A DNA stretch of 61,379 nucleotides from Rhodococcus marinonascens NBRC 14363 (GTDB lineage: Bacteria; Actinomycetota; Actinomycetes; Mycobacteriales; Mycobacteriaceae), in assembly GCF_001894885.1 (NCBI RefSeq), contig NZ_BCXB01000026.1, forward strand, positions 1-61,379. The letters run 5' to 3'. A model generated the notes under the pieces. That model was given only the letters and a program-made list of their open reading frames with translations, searched no databases and had not been told where the DNA came from. How positions within the stretch are numbered: position 1 is the stretch's first letter; every line of letters starts with the position of its first letter. Below, one piece after another: positions 43,603 to 54,103 of this stretch. Position numbers and translations under genes: made by a program.

Positions 43603-44457
43603 CCGCACCGTCTTCATCGCAGACTCGAGATAGTCGGCAAATGCCTGCGGCGGTCGACCAATGAGAGTCTCGACATCGCCGGTCACCGGCGACAACTCGC
43701 CCGCCGCGATCGCTGCGTACGAGGTCACCCAGCCTGCGACCTCGAAGTCCGGCGCCCCGTGGTGCGCGCGGGAGGCGTACGCCTCGTCGAGGGTCTCGTT
43801 CTCGAACCGCACCGACCGGCCGGTCACAGTCGTCATCGTCTCGGCAGCATCAGCAAGGGTGAACGCTTCCGGTCCGGTCAACCGGTAGGTCGCGCCATCG
43901 TGGTCGCCGTTCCCGGTCGTGAGGACCGCCGCTACGGCATCGGCGACGTCGTCGGGCGCCACGGCGGAAACCCTGCCGTCACCAGCAGGGCCGCGGATGA
44001 CGCCCTGATCGTCCACCATCATCGGGATCATCGACTGATACCAGCTGTCCTGCAGGAATGTGAACTTCAGCCCGCTTTGTCGGATGTGCTGTTCCGCGAA
44101 GTAGTGGTCACGCCCGAACGTGAACGTGCAGTCGGGCACCGCGTCAAGAAACGACAGATAGACGATCCGATCTACCCCGGCGGCGCAGGCTGCGTCGATC
44201 ACTGCGGCGTGCTCTTCTCGTCGGGTGGCGCTCACCTGTCCGGAAACGAGGAACAGCAATCGGACACCGTCCAACGCGGCGGTCATCGCGGTTTCGTCGG
44301 CGTATGTAGCCACGGCGAACGCGGAGTCGAAGTGCTCGGCCAGCGGCTCGAGGCGCTGCGTGTTTCGCCCGATCAGGCGGATACCGGCGCCCCCGCCCAA
44401 CCTCTCGAGTACCTTGCCGCCGATCGAGCCGGTGGCTCCAGTCACTGCAATAGTCAT
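43579..44457 (-). CDS. NmrA-like/atypical SDR NAD(P)-binding protein
   Basis: 292 aa from ATG 44457. The dinucleotide motif TIAVTGATGSIGGKVLERLG opens the protein and IGRNTQRLEPLAEHFDS follows. GVRLLFLVSGQVSATRREEH, DRIVYLSFLDAVPDCTFTFG and the later GATYRLTGPEAFTLADAAET fit the NmrA/quinone-oxidoreductase-2 type of atypical SDR, which lacks the YxxxK catalytic pair. It either senses or reduces with NADPH. Convergent overlap with the secreted-protein gene. Confidence 0.82.
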   Translation of the reverse strand: MTIAVTGATGSIGGKVLERLGGGAGIRLIGRNTQRLEPLAEHFDSAFAVATYADETAMTAALDGVRLLFLVSGQVSATRREEHAAVIDAACAAGVDRIVYLSFLDAVPDCTFTFGRDHYFAEQHIRQSGLKFTFLQDSWYQSMIPMMVDDQGVIRGPAGDGRVSAVAPDDVADAVAAVLTTGNGDHDGATYRLTGPEAFTLADAAETMTTVTGRSVRFENETLDEAYASRAHHGAPDFEVAGWVTSYAAIAAGELSPVTGDVETLIGRPPQAFADYLESAMKTVRSAASRKR

Positions 44458-44624
44458 GGCCCGCATCCTCCCAGAATAATTTCGACAGTTGTGGACGAGG
44501 CCTTGCCAGGAAGACTTGGGCGTCGTCTGAATGGGCTGATATCGACCGATCGCTCGGGGCCTGTTTCGGCGCGGTAGATACGCGGTGCGCGGCCGAAATC
44601 GATGTCTGGTGCAGACCCTAGCGC

Positions 44625-45440
44625 CTACTTCACGCCGAATCCTGCGTCGACCGGGAATTCGATTCCGGTGATGTAGCGCGCTCTGTCGGAGACCAGGAAC
44701 TCGATTGCCGCACTGACATCCTCCGGTTCGATCCTCTCCATGCCCATAGGGTTCAACATGTCATACGGCCCCCCCTGCTCAATGATCCTTTGGGCAGCGT
44801 CATTGGTGAGCATCATAGTGTCGACACCGCATGGTTCGACGGCGTTGACGCGGATACCCAACGGGCTGAGTTGCAGCGCGTAGCTGCGCATCAAACCGAT
44901 GACGCCGTGCTTGCTCGCGACGTAGGCGCGCGCCGCAGTCGAGACCTCCAGAGTTTTGGCCGAATTGCTGTTGGTCGATCCGATCACCACGATGCATCCA
45001 CCGTCACCGTGCTCGAGGATATGAGGAACCGTAGCTTCGAAGGTGTTCCACACACCGATCAGATTGACGGCGATCGTGTCGTCAAAGACCTGCTGGGGTG
45101 TGCAGTCGACGGGTCCCCACGAGAGCACGCCGGCATTCGCAACGACGATGTCGAGTCGGCCCAGCTCGGCGACGGCCTCATCGACAGCAGTCACCACTGC
45201 GGCGCTGTCTCGGACGTCCGCAATCTTGGTGACACACTTGCGGCCGCTCGCCTGCACCTCACCGGCCGTCTCCGCCAGTTCAGCCTCGCTGGCGAGCCGA
45301 TAGGGCACGGTGGCCAGATCGGCGCAGATGTCGATGACGATCACATCGGCGCCGGCCTGGGCAAGCGTCCTGGCGTGGCTTCTACCTTGACCGCGGGCAC
45401 CACCGGTGATGAGTGCGACCTTGCCTTCGAGAGTGCTCAT
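44625..45440 (-). CDS. Mycofactocin-coupled SDR family oxidoreductase
   Basis: 271 aa from ATG 45440. The start GKVALITGGARGQGRSHART and the insert DICADLATVPYRLASEAELA after the NAD motif are marks of mycofactocin-linked SDRs, which hold NAD(H) permanently and pass electrons to the peptide cofactor. Catalytic residues: Ser in VIGSTNSNSAK and YVASKHG. The C-terminus IEFPVDAGFGVK is usual. Oxidises an alcohol of unknown structure. No mft biosynthetic genes are in the window. Confidence 0.88.
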   Translation of the reverse strand: MSTLEGKVALITGGARGQGRSHARTLAQAGADVIVIDICADLATVPYRLASEAELAETAGEVQASGRKCVTKIADVRDSAAVVTAVDEAVAELGRLDIVVANAGVLSWGPVDCTPQQVFDDTIAVNLIGVWNTFEATVPHILEHGDGGCIVVIGSTNSNSAKTLEVSTAARAYVASKHGVIGLMRSYALQLSPLGIRVNAVEPCGVDTMMLTNDAAQRIIEQGGPYDMLNPMGMERIEPEDVSAAIEFLVSDRARYITGIEFPVDAGFGVK

Positions 45441-45844
45441 TGCGTGGCTTCCTTCGTCCTCAATTGCCGTCTAGGTCCGGTCTCCCGCGCACTGATACCT
45501 CGAAATTCGAGAGCCTCACACATGAGCGCTGTGGTTGAGCTGTGATGTAGCTTCCGAGCATAACGAGATATCGGATGTCGGGCAGAGAGGAGGCATCCGT
45601 CCAGCTCAGCGGGGAATTCCCGGAAGCGCATGCAGAATCGGCCAAGACCGTGAGGACGTGAGGAATCGTCAAGGATTGTGGATTGGGTGTTTTCGGGTGA
45701 CCTCCGATATGGGAGTGGGTGGCCCGCTGATTGGCGCTTGTGGCGTGATGTCGATGTGTTCCCCATGACGCCACCAGCCCGAGAGTTCTCCACAAGTTCG
45801 ATCACTGCTCTTCTCCCAGAATCCTCACCTCTACCCTGTTCCGT
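45441..45844. other. Intergenic region between the mycofactocin-type SDR and rraA
   Basis: 404 bases, no gene recognised. It must hold the SDR and rraA promoters, which diverge. TACCCT at 45833-45838, six bases before the rraA ATG, is a candidate -10 box. Confidence 0.5.
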
Positions 45845-46315
45845 ATGACTGAACCCGTAGCAACCGCTGACCTGGCAGACGAGATCGGACCCGAGATTCG
45901 GAGCTGCGATACGCAGCTCATCCAGTACGGCGGACGTGAGGTGTTCTCCGGCCCCGTCACCACCATCAAGTGTTTCCAGGACAACCTGCTGGTCAAGCAG
46001 ACCCTGAGCGAGCCCGGCGACGGCGGCGTCCTCGTGGTCGACGGTGACGCCGGCATCCACACTGCACTGGTCGGAGACATCATCGCCGGGCGCGGCGTCG
46101 ACAACGGCTGGGCCGGGGTGATCGTCAACGGCGCCGTCCGCGACTCGGCGATCCTGAAGACCCTCGACATCGGCATCAAGGCATTGGGCACGAATCCCCG
46201 TAAGAGCACGCAGACCGGGGCGGGCGAGAAGAACGTGCCGATCGAGATCGGTGGAGTGACGTTCAACCCCGGCGAGACTGTCTTCAGCGACCAGGACGGC
46301 GTCGTCGTCCGCTGA
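45845..46315 (+). CDS. rraA: RraA family protein (RNase E activity regulator / 4-hydroxy-4-methyl-2-oxoglutarate aldolase)
   Basis: 156 aa from ATG 45845. Family motifs: [60 protein letters not shown] and the ending SDQDGVVVR. RraA binds RNase E in E. coli, while relatives are metal-dependent aldolases; the GDxxA...GxRD residues of the aldolase site are present. No ribosome site, and TACCCT 6 bases before ATG suggests a leaderless mRNA. Confidence 0.9.
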   Translation: MTEPVATADLADEIGPEIRSCDTQLIQYGGREVFSGPVTTIKCFQDNLLVKQTLSEPGDGGVLVVDGDAGIHTALVGDIIAGRGVDNGWAGVIVNGAVRDSAILKTLDIGIKALGTNPRKSTQTGAGEKNVPIEIGGVTFNPGETVFSDQDGVVVR

Positions 46316-46391
46316 TTCGCCGGTGCGCTGTGGCTTATCCGAAATTGATGGAGGACAATCGACGCAGCCCGTCGTGGCTTTCGAGGAGGAG

Positions 46392-47750
46392 ATGATGTCG
46401 GACGCAATCCGGTCCAGAGTGGCCGAACAGATGCCCACGGCGCGTGAGGAACTCGCCACGCTGGTCGGCATGCGTTCGGTGGCCGATCCGCGACAGTTCC
46501 CGCCGGAGGAATGTACTCGCGCGGCCGAATGGGTGAAGGACGCGTTCATCGCCGCCGGAATCGGACAGGTCGACCTGCTCGAGACCTCCGACGGTTCACA
46601 CGCGGTGATCGGGTACCAGCCCGGACCCGAGGGGGCACCCACGGTTCTACTCTACTGCCACTACGATATTCAGCCTCCCGGCGACGAGAAGCTCTGGCAC
46701 ACAGATCCTTTCACTCTCACTGAACGAGACGGACGCTGGTACGGCCGCGGCGCGGCCGACTGCAAGGGCAACGTCGTGATGCACCTGCTGGCGTTGCGTG
46801 CGCTCGGCACACCGCTACCCGTCGGCATCAGGATCGTCGCCGAAGGATCCGAGGAAATGGGCACCGGCGGTCTGGAGAACCTCGTCGAGGCCAGGCCGGA
46901 ACTGTTCGACGCCGACATGATCCTTGTCGGCGATACCGGAAACGCTGAGGTCGGGAGCCCGACCGTTACCACCACGCTGCGCGGCATCGCGAACGTCGTG
47001 GTGCACGTCGAGACCCTTGCCGGGGAGGTACACTCCGGCATGTTCGGTGGGCCCGCCCCGGACGCGCTCGCGGCGCTGGTGCAGATGCTCGCCACCCTGC
47101 GGGACGCGGACGGCGACACCGTCGTCGACGGCTTGGAGTGCGACCAGACGTGGACGGGGGTGGACTACCCCGAGGCCCAGTTCCGGACCGACGCAGGCGT
47201 TCTGGACGGCGTCGGACTGGCCGGTTCGGGGTCTGTCGCTGACACCGTGTGGGCACGGCCGACCCTGACGATTCTCGGCATGGACTGCCCGCCGGTCGTC
47301 GGATCCGCGGCCTCCATCCAACCACGCGCGTCGGCTCGCCTGAATCTTCGTGTGCCGCCCGGCATGGATCCGCGGAAGGCGCAGGACGCGCTTGCGGCGC
47401 ATCTCGAGAATGCCGCGCCGTGGGGGGCGCGGGTGACGGTGGAACGCGAGGCGATCGGGTCGCCGTTTCGGGCCACCACGGACGGTCGCGGCTATGCCGC
47501 CCTCCGCACGGCAATGGAGGATGCGTTCGGGAAGAAACTTGGCAGCGTCGGGCACGGCGGATCGATCCCGCTGTGCAACGCCTTGTCCGCCGTGGTGCCG
47601 AACGCGGAGATCGCCCTGATCGGGGTGGAGGAACCACGGTGCCTCATCCACGCGCCCAACGAAAGTGTCGACCCGAGCGAGATCGAGAACCTCGCGGTCG
47701 CCGAAGCGCTGTTCCTACAGCGATTCGCGACCGCCGACCGTCAAAGCTGA
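46392..47750 (+). CDS. M20-family dipeptidase
   Basis: 452 aa from ATG 46392 (46395 also possible), with AGGAGGAG directly upstream. Metal-binding motifs: VLLYCHYDIQPPGDEKLWHT, YGRGAADCKGNVVMHLLAL, RIVAEGSEEMGTGGLENLVE with the catalytic Glu, and GHGGSIPLCNALSAV with the last His near the end. It hydrolyses dipeptides with a two-zinc centre in the cytoplasm. Follows rraA by 76 bases, perhaps as a read-through partner. Confidence 0.92.
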   Translation: MMSDAIRSRVAEQMPTAREELATLVGMRSVADPRQFPPEECTRAAEWVKDAFIAAGIGQVDLLETSDGSHAVIGYQPGPEGAPTVLLYCHYDIQPPGDEKLWHTDPFTLTERDGRWYGRGAADCKGNVVMHLLALRALGTPLPVGIRIVAEGSEEMGTGGLENLVEARPELFDADMILVGDTGNAEVGSPTVTTTLRGIANVVVHVETLAGEVHSGMFGGPAPDALAALVQMLATLRDADGDTVVDGLECDQTWTGVDYPEAQFRTDAGVLDGVGLAGSGSVADTVWARPTLTILGMDCPPVVGSAASIQPRASARLNLRVPPGMDPRKAQDALAAHLENAAPWGARVTVEREAIGSPFRATTDGRGYAALRTAMEDAFGKKLGSVGHGGSIPLCNALSAVVPNAEIALIGVEEPRCLIHAPNESVDPSEIENLAVAEALFLQRFATADRQS

Positions 47751-47968
47751 GAACTCACCCGCGCAGTCATCCCGCCGATCTCCACGACGTCGCCGTCCCG
47801 TAGCTGCCGGCCCCGCCGTACCTCGACCTCATCGTTCACCGACACCAGGCCGTCGGCGATCACCTCTTTCGCCTCGGCCCCCGATTCGATGAGGTTGGCG
47901 AGTTTGAGGAACTGGCCGAGACGGATGGATTCGTCGCGGATCGGCACGGTGTCATGGGTGTCGGACAT
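47741..47968 (-). CDS. Small S4-domain RNA-binding protein
   Basis: 75 aa from ATG 47968. The S4 fold is evident: RLGQFLKLANLIESGAEAKE then VIADGLVSVNDEVEVRRGRQ and LRDGDVVEIGG. Similar to the YaaA/YbcJ small S4 proteins that bind ribosomal or transfer RNA. Convergent with the dipeptidase gene, overlapping its end by 10 bases, and divergent from lysX. Confidence 0.9.
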   Translation of the reverse strand: MSDTHDTVPIRDESIRLGQFLKLANLIESGAEAKEVIADGLVSVNDEVEVRRGRQLRDGDVVEIGGMTARVSSQL

Positions 47969-48072
47969 GCCTCTATCTTCCCTCTCCACCCAAATCGCAT
48001 CCTCACGGCTCACACTGGAAACTGTAAATTAGCCCAGTGATCGGTTCACATCTCGCCGGAAGGAAACACTCG

Positions 48073-51000
48073 ATGGCAGCTAGCACCGAGACAGACCGCG
48101 AGTTCGAGGCCGTCCACATCGAACCGCAGGCCCGGCCCATTCCGAGCTCGAAGAACGGACGCCTCCACCAGGTTCCGCACATTGCGGGGCTGACCCTGGG
48201 CGTCTTCTCGGTGCTGGTGTTCCTGTGGAGCGTCTCCCCCGTCCTGCGCTACTACGTCAATGGTCCGCGGGACTACGTCGACACCTACTACTTCGACGCT
48301 CCGGACACGAGCCTGTCTTGGGCGCTGGTGGTCGGACTGCTCGCGGCGGCGCTGGCCAGCCGCAAACGCATCGCGTGGTGGCTGCTCACGGCGTATCTGG
48401 TGCTCTTCATGGCGCTCAACATCGGCGTGGCGATCGTCGACCGCAACCCGAACGCTGCCGTCGCGGCTGCCGTGCAATTGGCGATCATCGGAGTCCTCGT
48501 CTCCGCGCGGCCAGACTTCTACACCCGCGTCCGCCGCGGCGCCGGTTGGAAGGCGCTCGGGGTGCTGCTGGTCGGTCTCGTGGTGGGTACCGTCGTCGGC
48601 TGGGGGCTCGTCGAACTGTTCCCAGGCACGCTCGACTCCGGCGAACGTTTCCTGTGGGCGTTCAACCGGGTCACCGCACTGGCCTCGATCGACAACGCAC
48701 AGTTCACCGGCCGACCGCACGGCTTCGTCAACACGCTGCTCGGCCTGTTCGGCGCGGTTGCGCTCCTCGCTGCCGTTATCACCCTGTTCCGGGCCCAACG
48801 CTCCCACAACGCACTCACCGGAAACGACGAGTCGGCGCTGCGCGGACTCCTGCAGCAGTACGGTGCCGACGACTCTCTCGGCTACTTCTCCACTCGCCGC
48901 GACAAGGCCGTCGTCTTTGCGCCCAGCGGGAAGGCGGCCATCACCTACCGCGTCGAGATCGGTGTCTGCCTCGCCGGCGGCGATCCGATCGGCGACCCGG
49001 AGGCTTGGCCCCACGCGATCGCGGCCTGGCAGGCGCTCGCCTCCCGATACGGTTGGGCCACCGCCGTGATGGGCGCCGGTGAAGCCGGTGCCACCGCCTA
49101 CGACAAGGCGGGTCTCACCGTGCTCCAACTCGGCGACGAGGCCATCCTTCGCACCCGCGAATTCAGTCTCAACGGACGCGACATGCGGCAGGTGCGGCAG
49201 GCCGTCACCCGGGTGCGGCGCCAGGGGATCATCGTCCGCATCAGGCGGCATCGCGACGTGCCCGCCAAGGAGATGGCCCAGACCATCCGGCTCGCGGACG
49301 CCTGGCGCGACACCGAGAACGAGCGCGGCTTCTCGATGGCTCTCGGTCGCCTCGGCGACCGCCTCGACGGGGACTGCCTGTTGGTGCAGGCGATCGACGA
49401 GTGTGACCAGATAGTCGGCATCCTGTCGCTGGTCCCCTGGGGCCCGATGGGTGTCTCGCTCGATTTGATGCGCCGCAAACCGACATCACCCAACGGTGTG
49501 GTCGAACTGATGGTGACCGAACTCGCCGCTACCTCCGAGCAGTTCGGCATCACCAAGGTGTCGCTGAACTTCGCGGTGTTCCGCTCGGTGTTCGCGGAAG
49601 GTTCCCGAATCGGCGCGGGGCCCATCTTGCGGATCTGGCGGTCGATCCTCGTCTTCTTCTCCCGGTGGTGGCAGCTCGAAGCGCTGTACCGGTCGAATGT
49701 GAAGTATCAGCCCGAATGGGTGCCGCGCTACCTGTGCTTCGAGGACAACCGCGAACTGCTGCGCGTCGGATTCGCATCGGCCATCGCGGAAGGATTCGTG
49801 ACCCTGCCGCGGTTCGGCCGGTCCGGAACTCGGGACGCCATCGCGCACACCGGCACTCGCGCATCGGTCCCCGCGGCACTTGTCGCGGCAGAGGGACTGC
49901 GCGCGGATGGCAGCGCACCGCGCGGAGTGGTCATGCCCACGACGTCCGGTCCGAAGCGCCCCGAGCAGGTGCGCGTGCGACTCGACAAACTCGAAGCCCT
50001 GGCCGAGGAGGGAATCGATCCCTACCCGGTGGCCTATCCGCCCACCCATTCGGTGGCGGCAGCGGCGAAGTCCCCGGAAGGCACGACGGTTCGAATCGCC
50101 GGCCGTTTGCTCCGGATCCGCGACTACGGCGGTGTCGTGTTCGTAGTGATTCGGGACTGGTCGGGAGACATTCAGATTCTCGTCGACGGGGCGAGGGTCG
50201 GTACCGACCGCATCCGGGCGTTCGCCGCGGAGTTCGACCTCGGCGACTTGGTCGCAGTGGCCGGCGTCATCGGATACAGCCGCCGGGGCGTGCTGTCGCT
50301 GCTGGCGAACGAGTGGCGCATGACCGGCAAGTGCCTACACCCGTTACCCGACAAGTGGAGGGGCTTATCCGACCCCGAGACTCGCGTGCGACAGCGGTAC
50401 ATCGATCTCGCGATCAACGTCAAAGCCCGACGTCTCCTCGAGGCCCGCAGCGCAATCGTGAAGTCGCTGCGCGACTCGCTCGGCAATAGCGGGTTCCTCG
50501 AGGTGGAGACCCCGATCCTGCAGCAGGTGCACGGCGGCGCCAACGCGGCACCGTTCCTGACACACATCAACGCCTACAACCTCGACCTGTACCTGCGGAT
50601 CGCACCGGAGCTGTACCTCAAACGACTGTGCGTGGCGGGCATGGAGAAGGTGTTCGAGATCGGCCGTGTCTTCCGCAACGAGGGCGTCGACTACAAACAC
50701 AACCCGGAGTTCACGATCCTCGAGGCATACGAGGCACACAGCGACTACGAAAAGATGATGGTGTTGTGCCGAGAACTCATTCAGGCGGCAGCAAGGGCCG
50801 CATATGGACGCGAGATCGCCAAGCGGCCGGGACCGGGCGGCGCCCTGGTCGAGGTGGACATCTCCGGCGAGTGGCCGGTAAAGACCATGCACCAAGCCGT
50901 TGCGGAGAAGGTCGATGCCGATGTCTCACCCGCGACTCCCCTCGATGAATTGCAACGTCTGTGCGACGAACACGAGATCCCGTATCAGTCCACCTGGGAC

Positions 51001-51414
51001 TCCGGGGCGGTCGCGCAGCAGATGTACGAGCATCTGGTGGAGGACTACACCGAGTTCCCCACCTTCTACACGAACTTCCCGACCTCGATGTCGCCGCTGA
51101 CGCGCCCCCACCCCACGATTCCCGGGGTCGCAGCCAAGTGGGACCTCGTGGCGTGGGGCGTCGAACTCGGCACGGCCTACAGCGAGTTGACGGACCCGGT
51201 GGATCAGCGGAGGCGGCTCACCGAGCAGTCGATGCTCGCCGCAGGCGGTGACGAAGAGGCGATGGACCTCGACGAGGATTTCCTGGAGGCCCTCGAACAT
51301 GCCATGCCTCCGACCGGCGGACTCGGTATGGGCGTGGATCGGGTAGTCATGCTCATCACCGGTGGCAGCATCCGCGAAACCCTCGCCTTCCCCCTGGCCA
51401 AGCCCAGGCAATGA
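48073..51414 (+). CDS. lysX: Bifunctional lysylphosphatidylglycerol synthetase / lysine-tRNA ligase LysX
   Basis: 1113 aa from ATG 48073, with GAAGGAAAC upstream; GTG 48037 is in frame but less likely. The N-terminal half has about six membrane helices (first [13 protein letters not shown]) and an MprF-type acyltransferase region with the [20 protein letters not shown] motif. The C-terminal half is a class II lysyl-tRNA synthetase: OB-fold [20 protein letters not shown], motif 2 [20 protein letters not shown] and motif 3 [16 protein letters not shown]. It charges tRNA with lysine and moves the lysine to phosphatidylglycerol, giving resistance to cationic peptides. Confidence 0.96.
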   Translation: MAASTETDREFEAVHIEPQARPIPSSKNGRLHQVPHIAGLTLGVFSVLVFLWSVSPVLRYYVNGPRDYVDTYYFDAPDTSLSWALVVGLLAAALASRKRIAWWLLTAYLVLFMALNIGVAIVDRNPNAAVAAAVQLAIIGVLVSARPDFYTRVRRGAGWKALGVLLVGLVVGTVVGWGLVELFPGTLDSGERFLWAFNRVTALASIDNAQFTGRPHGFVNTLLGLFGAVALLAAVITLFRAQRSHNALTGNDESALRGLLQQYGADDSLGYFSTRRDKAVVFAPSGKAAITYRVEIGVCLAGGDPIGDPEAWPHAIAAWQALASRYGWATAVMGAGEAGATAYDKAGLTVLQLGDEAILRTREFSLNGRDMRQVRQAVTRVRRQGIIVRIRRHRDVPAKEMAQTIRLADAWRDTENERGFSMALGRLGDRLDGDCLLVQAIDECDQIVGILSLVPWGPMGVSLDLMRRKPTSPNGVVELMVTELAATSEQFGITKVSLNFAVFRSVFAEGSRIGAGPILRIWRSILVFFSRWWQLEALYRSNVKYQPEWVPRYLCFEDNRELLRVGFASAIAEGFVTLPRFGRSGTRDAIAHTGTRASVPAALVAAEGLRADGSAPRGVVMPTTSGPKRPEQVRVRLDKLEALAEEGIDPYPVAYPPTHSVAAAAKSPEGTTVRIAGRLLRIRDYGGVVFVVIRDWSGDIQILVDGARVGTDRIRAFAAEFDLGDLVAVAGVIGYSRRGVLSLLANEWRMTGKCLHPLPDKWRGLSDPETRVRQRYIDLAINVKARRLLEARSAIVKSLRDSLGNSGFLEVETPILQQVHGGANAAPFLTHINAYNLDLYLRIAPELYLKRLCVAGMEKVFEIGRVFRNEGVDYKHNPEFTILEAYEAHSDYEKMMVLCRELIQAAARAAYGREIAKRPGPGGALVEVDISGEWPVKTMHQAVAEKVDADVSPATPLDELQRLCDEHEIPYQSTWDSGAVAQQMYEHLVEDYTEFPTFYTNFPTSMSPLTRPHPTIPGVAAKWDLVAWGVELGTAYSELTDPVDQRRRLTEQSMLAAGGDEEAMDLDEDFLEALEHAMPPTGGLGMGVDRVVMLITGGSIRETLAFPLAKPRQ

Positions 51415-51447
51415 GGTCCCGACGTCACCACACCCTCGAGGGCGATG

Positions 51448-51461
51448 GTTCCACGTGAAAC
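51448..51461. promoter_or_regulatory. parS-like ParB-binding site
   Basis: GTTCCACGTGAAAC matches the core of the ParB site parS (GTTNCACGTGAAAC) at every position; only the outermost T and A of the 16-base consensus differ. It lies between lysX and the hydrolase gene, overlapping nothing essential. Functional parS sites usually cluster near the replication origin; no parA, parB, dnaA or other origin gene is visible here. Confidence 0.5.
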
Positions 51462-51484
51462 GTCCAGGGAAACTGGTCGTGGGG

Positions 51485-52291
51485 GTGCATGTGGTGGTCG
51501 ACGGTGAGGGCCCACCGGTCGTCCTCTACGGCGGCCTGGGGGCCAACTGGTTCGACTGGGACGGTGTCGCCGCTCGACTGTCCGGAGACCACCGCGTCGT
51601 CCGGATCGACCGTCCCGGATACGGTTTGAGTCCCGCGTCGTATGAACTGCTGTCCACGTGGGGTGAGGCCCGGCGCATCACCAACGTGCTCGCGGAACTC
51701 GACATCACCGAACCCGCGGTCGTCGTAGGCCACTCCCTCGGCGGGATCTATGCCGAGGCATTCGCACGCCTGTATCCCCGGCAGACCTCGGCGGTGCTGT
51801 TGCTCGACGCAACGGTATCGAAGCAGCGGCGGCCGCTGGTGCCGACGCGGTGGAGGGTCCATATCGGCCGGAGAGTTGCTCGCACCGCGAGCCTGCTTGG
51901 CTTCCAGCGCGCACTGGGCCCGACCGTTCGACGGCTACTGAATCATTCGACGCCACCCGGCGGGATACCACCGCCCATGCAGGCATGGATCGACCGTATC
52001 GTCCGCGAGCCCGCCTACCTCGAGGCGGCGATCGTGGAGAACGCGTCGTATCCCGAACTCGTCCACCAGTTGGTCGACCTGCGCGAAGGGACGAGGCTCA
52101 CCGCGCCGGTCGTCGTCGCAGCCGCCGACACCGGTGTCCGCACACCCTGGGGGTGGGTGTGGATCAGGATGCAACGACGCTTCGCGGAGTTCCTCGGCGC
52201 CGAGTTCCGGGTGGTCCGGCCAGCGAAACATCACGCCATGATCGACCAACCCGGCCAGGTCGCAGCACTGGTACGGGGGTTGTCGGGGTGA
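51485..52291 (+). CDS. Alpha/beta hydrolase
   Basis: 268 aa from GTG 51485 (family start VHVVVDGEGPPVVLYGGLGA); GTG 51458 is in frame. Oxyanion region GANWFDW, HRVVRIDRPGYGLSP, the nucleophile elbow VVVGHSLGGIYAEAF, and a late His in KHHAMIDQPG. Substrate unknown. Its stop overlaps the ATG of the next gene (TGATG), so both are co-translated. Confidence 0.87.
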   Translation: MHVVVDGEGPPVVLYGGLGANWFDWDGVAARLSGDHRVVRIDRPGYGLSPASYELLSTWGEARRITNVLAELDITEPAVVVGHSLGGIYAEAFARLYPRQTSAVLLLDATVSKQRRPLVPTRWRVHIGRRVARTASLLGFQRALGPTVRRLLNHSTPPGGIPPPMQAWIDRIVREPAYLEAAIVENASYPELVHQLVDLREGTRLTAPVVVAAADTGVRTPWGWVWIRMQRRFAEFLGAEFRVVRPAKHHAMIDQPGQVAALVRGLSG

Positions 52292-52929
52292 TGCGCGCCG
52301 CGTCGGCTCGTCGTGGCATGGTGTTCGACGTGCAACTGCTACTGATCCGCCACGCGCTGCCCGAACTGGTCACCACGTCCGACGGGCACGCCGACCCCGC
52401 GCTGACCGAGGAAGGCCACGCCCAGTCCGCGCGCCTTCCCGCAGCGCTGGCCCCGTATCGCATTGCACGGATCGCGAGCAGCCCGCAGCGCCGGGCACTC
52501 GAGACTGCGTCTCCCCTCGCCGGCGCGCTGAATCTTCCCGTCGTCGAACACCTCGGGCTCGCCGAATACGACTACGGCCTAGGCGTCTACATCCCATTCC
52601 ACGAGGCCGAGGCCCGCGTACCCGAGGCGTTCGCCCGTATCCGCGCCGGACAATTCCCGGACTTCGTCGATCCCGAGGCGTTCCGGACCCGGGTGTTCGA
52701 GGCGATTGGCGCAGTCGTCGACGACTCCGATCACGAGGACACCGTCGCGGTCTTCGCGCACGGCGGCGTCATCAACGTTTACCTGCAGGAACTGCTCGGA
52801 CTCGACCGTCCGCTGGTATTCCCGATCGAGTACGTGTCGCTCACGCGCGTGCTCGTATCACGCACCGGCGAACGCCGAGTCGCGTCCGTCAACGAGACCG
52901 GCCACATCCGAGACATGCTGCGCCGCTAA
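52291..52929 (+). CDS. Histidine phosphatase (phosphoglycerate-mutase-like) family protein
   Basis: 212 aa from ATG 52291. Phosphate-accepting LLLIRHALPELV at the start, SSPQRRALETASPLAGAL, acid-base Glu region EYDYG, and the second His in AVFAHGGVINVYLQELLGLD. The last 122 bases recur without indels at 54758-54879. Substrate unknown. Coupled with the upstream hydrolase gene. Confidence 0.9.
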   Translation: MRAASARRGMVFDVQLLLIRHALPELVTTSDGHADPALTEEGHAQSARLPAALAPYRIARIASSPQRRALETASPLAGALNLPVVEHLGLAEYDYGLGVYIPFHEAEARVPEAFARIRAGQFPDFVDPEAFRTRVFEAIGAVVDDSDHEDTVAVFAHGGVINVYLQELLGLDRPLVFPIEYVSLTRVLVSRTGERRVASVNETGHIRDMLRR

Positions 52930-53029
52930 GGGGACTTTCGAGAGTTGTTCATCAGCGATTCTCCGGACGCCGGTGGCGGTTCTGACCGCCTATCCCGCTC
53001 GGGAGCCGGGAACGGTAGCGCGGCGGCCG

Positions 53030-53713
53030 CTACGACTGCCCGAGGCGGGCGCCGAACCACTCCAAGGTCTGAGACCAGGCTCCGGCCGCCGCGTCGCGGT
53101 TGAACACGGCCGGACGGTCGTCGCAGTGGAATCCGTGGTCGGCACCGGGGTAGCGCACGACTTCGGTGGCCACCGCCGCGTTCGCCGCCGCCTTGCGTAG
53201 CTCCTCGACCTCCTCGACGGGAATTCCCTTGTCGCGGTCGCCGAACAAGCCCAGCCACGGGGTCTTCACATCGGCCGCGACCTCGAGCATCGCCGGATAA
53301 CCGAAGCGGCCCTGGGCGATGCCGCCACCGTAGAACGTGGCCGCCGCCCCGAGCTCACGCCGCACGGCGGTGTGGAAGGCGACGGTCCCACCCATGCAGA
53401 ACCCCACGATCGCCGTGTCGAGGGGACCGATCGAGGCTGCCGACAGCGCCTCGAGTGCGGCGTCGACGTCCTCGTCGATAGCGGTGGCCTCGAGCTTCCC
53501 CATCAACGGCATGGCTTTTTCAAGGTCGTCGTATGCCACCACCGGGTCTCCGCTCCGATGGAACAGGTGCGGTGCGACAGCGTGGTATCCGGCCGCCGCG
53601 AACCGACGACAGACGTCGGTGATGTGCTCGGTGACGCCGAACGCCTCCTGGATGACAACGACGCCCCCGCGGACCGGTCCGTCGGGCGTGATGCTGGTCA
53701 GTGGTGTGGTCAC
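53030..53713 (-). CDS. Dienelactone hydrolase family protein
   Basis: 227 aa from GTG 53713. The DLH triad is visible: Cys in AIVGFCMGGTVAFHTAV, Asp in GLFGDRDKGIPVEEVE and His in PGADHGFHCDDRP. VVVIQEAFGVTEHITDVCRR near the start is also typical. These enzymes open dienelactones of chlorocatechol degradation or related esters. The ABM monooxygenase gene lies 10 bases upstream, so they form an operon. Confidence 0.92.
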   Translation of the reverse strand: MTTPLTSITPDGPVRGGVVVIQEAFGVTEHITDVCRRFAAAGYHAVAPHLFHRSGDPVVAYDDLEKAMPLMGKLEATAIDEDVDAALEALSAASIGPLDTAIVGFCMGGTVAFHTAVRRELGAAATFYGGGIAQGRFGYPAMLEVAADVKTPWLGLFGDRDKGIPVEEVEELRKAAANAAVATEVVRYPGADHGFHCDDRPAVFNRDAAAGAWSQTLEWFGARLGQS

Positions 53714-53723
53714 GGAATCCAAC

Positions 53724-54026
53724 CTACGCGGATTCAGAGATCGGCTTCAGCGTATGCATCACCGGGGAGCCTGAGAGGTGCTCCTGGAAGGTGCTCACCC
53801 AGTGTTGGAAGTGCGGCGTCTGCATGTGCTCGTCGAGGACCTCCCGACTCTTCCACACCTCGACCACGACGAAGGTTCCCGCGGAGACGGTGGATTCGAA
53901 TATCTGGTAAGATACGCAGCCCTCCTCCTCACGGGTCGCCACCACCAGTGGCGGGAATCCGTTTCGCACTACATCCTCGGAGCCCGGCTTGGCTTGAACA
54001 GTCGCTACGACATGCAGATTAGACAT
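53724..54026 (-). CDS. ABM-domain (antibiotic biosynthesis monooxygenase family) protein, copy 1
   Basis: 100 aa from ATG 54026. The dimeric ferredoxin-like fold is evident: NLHVVATVQAKPGSEDVVRN, REEEGCVSYQIFESTVSAGT, FVVVEVWKSREVLDEHMQTP. Members oxidise quinols without cofactors or act on small phenolics. First gene of a pair with the dienelactone hydrolase. A close homologue is encoded at 56464-56757, the two agreeing through most of their length. Confidence 0.9.
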   Translation of the reverse strand: MSNLHVVATVQAKPGSEDVVRNGFPPLVVATREEEGCVSYQIFESTVSAGTFVVVEVWKSREVLDEHMQTPHFQHWVSTFQEHLSGSPVMHTLKPISESA

Positions 54027-54103
54027 CGGCGCCCTCTCTCGACACAGCCACCAGATGTGGGCGGTTCAACAAAAAGCATAGCCACGGGCTGCATGCGCGG
54101 CTC

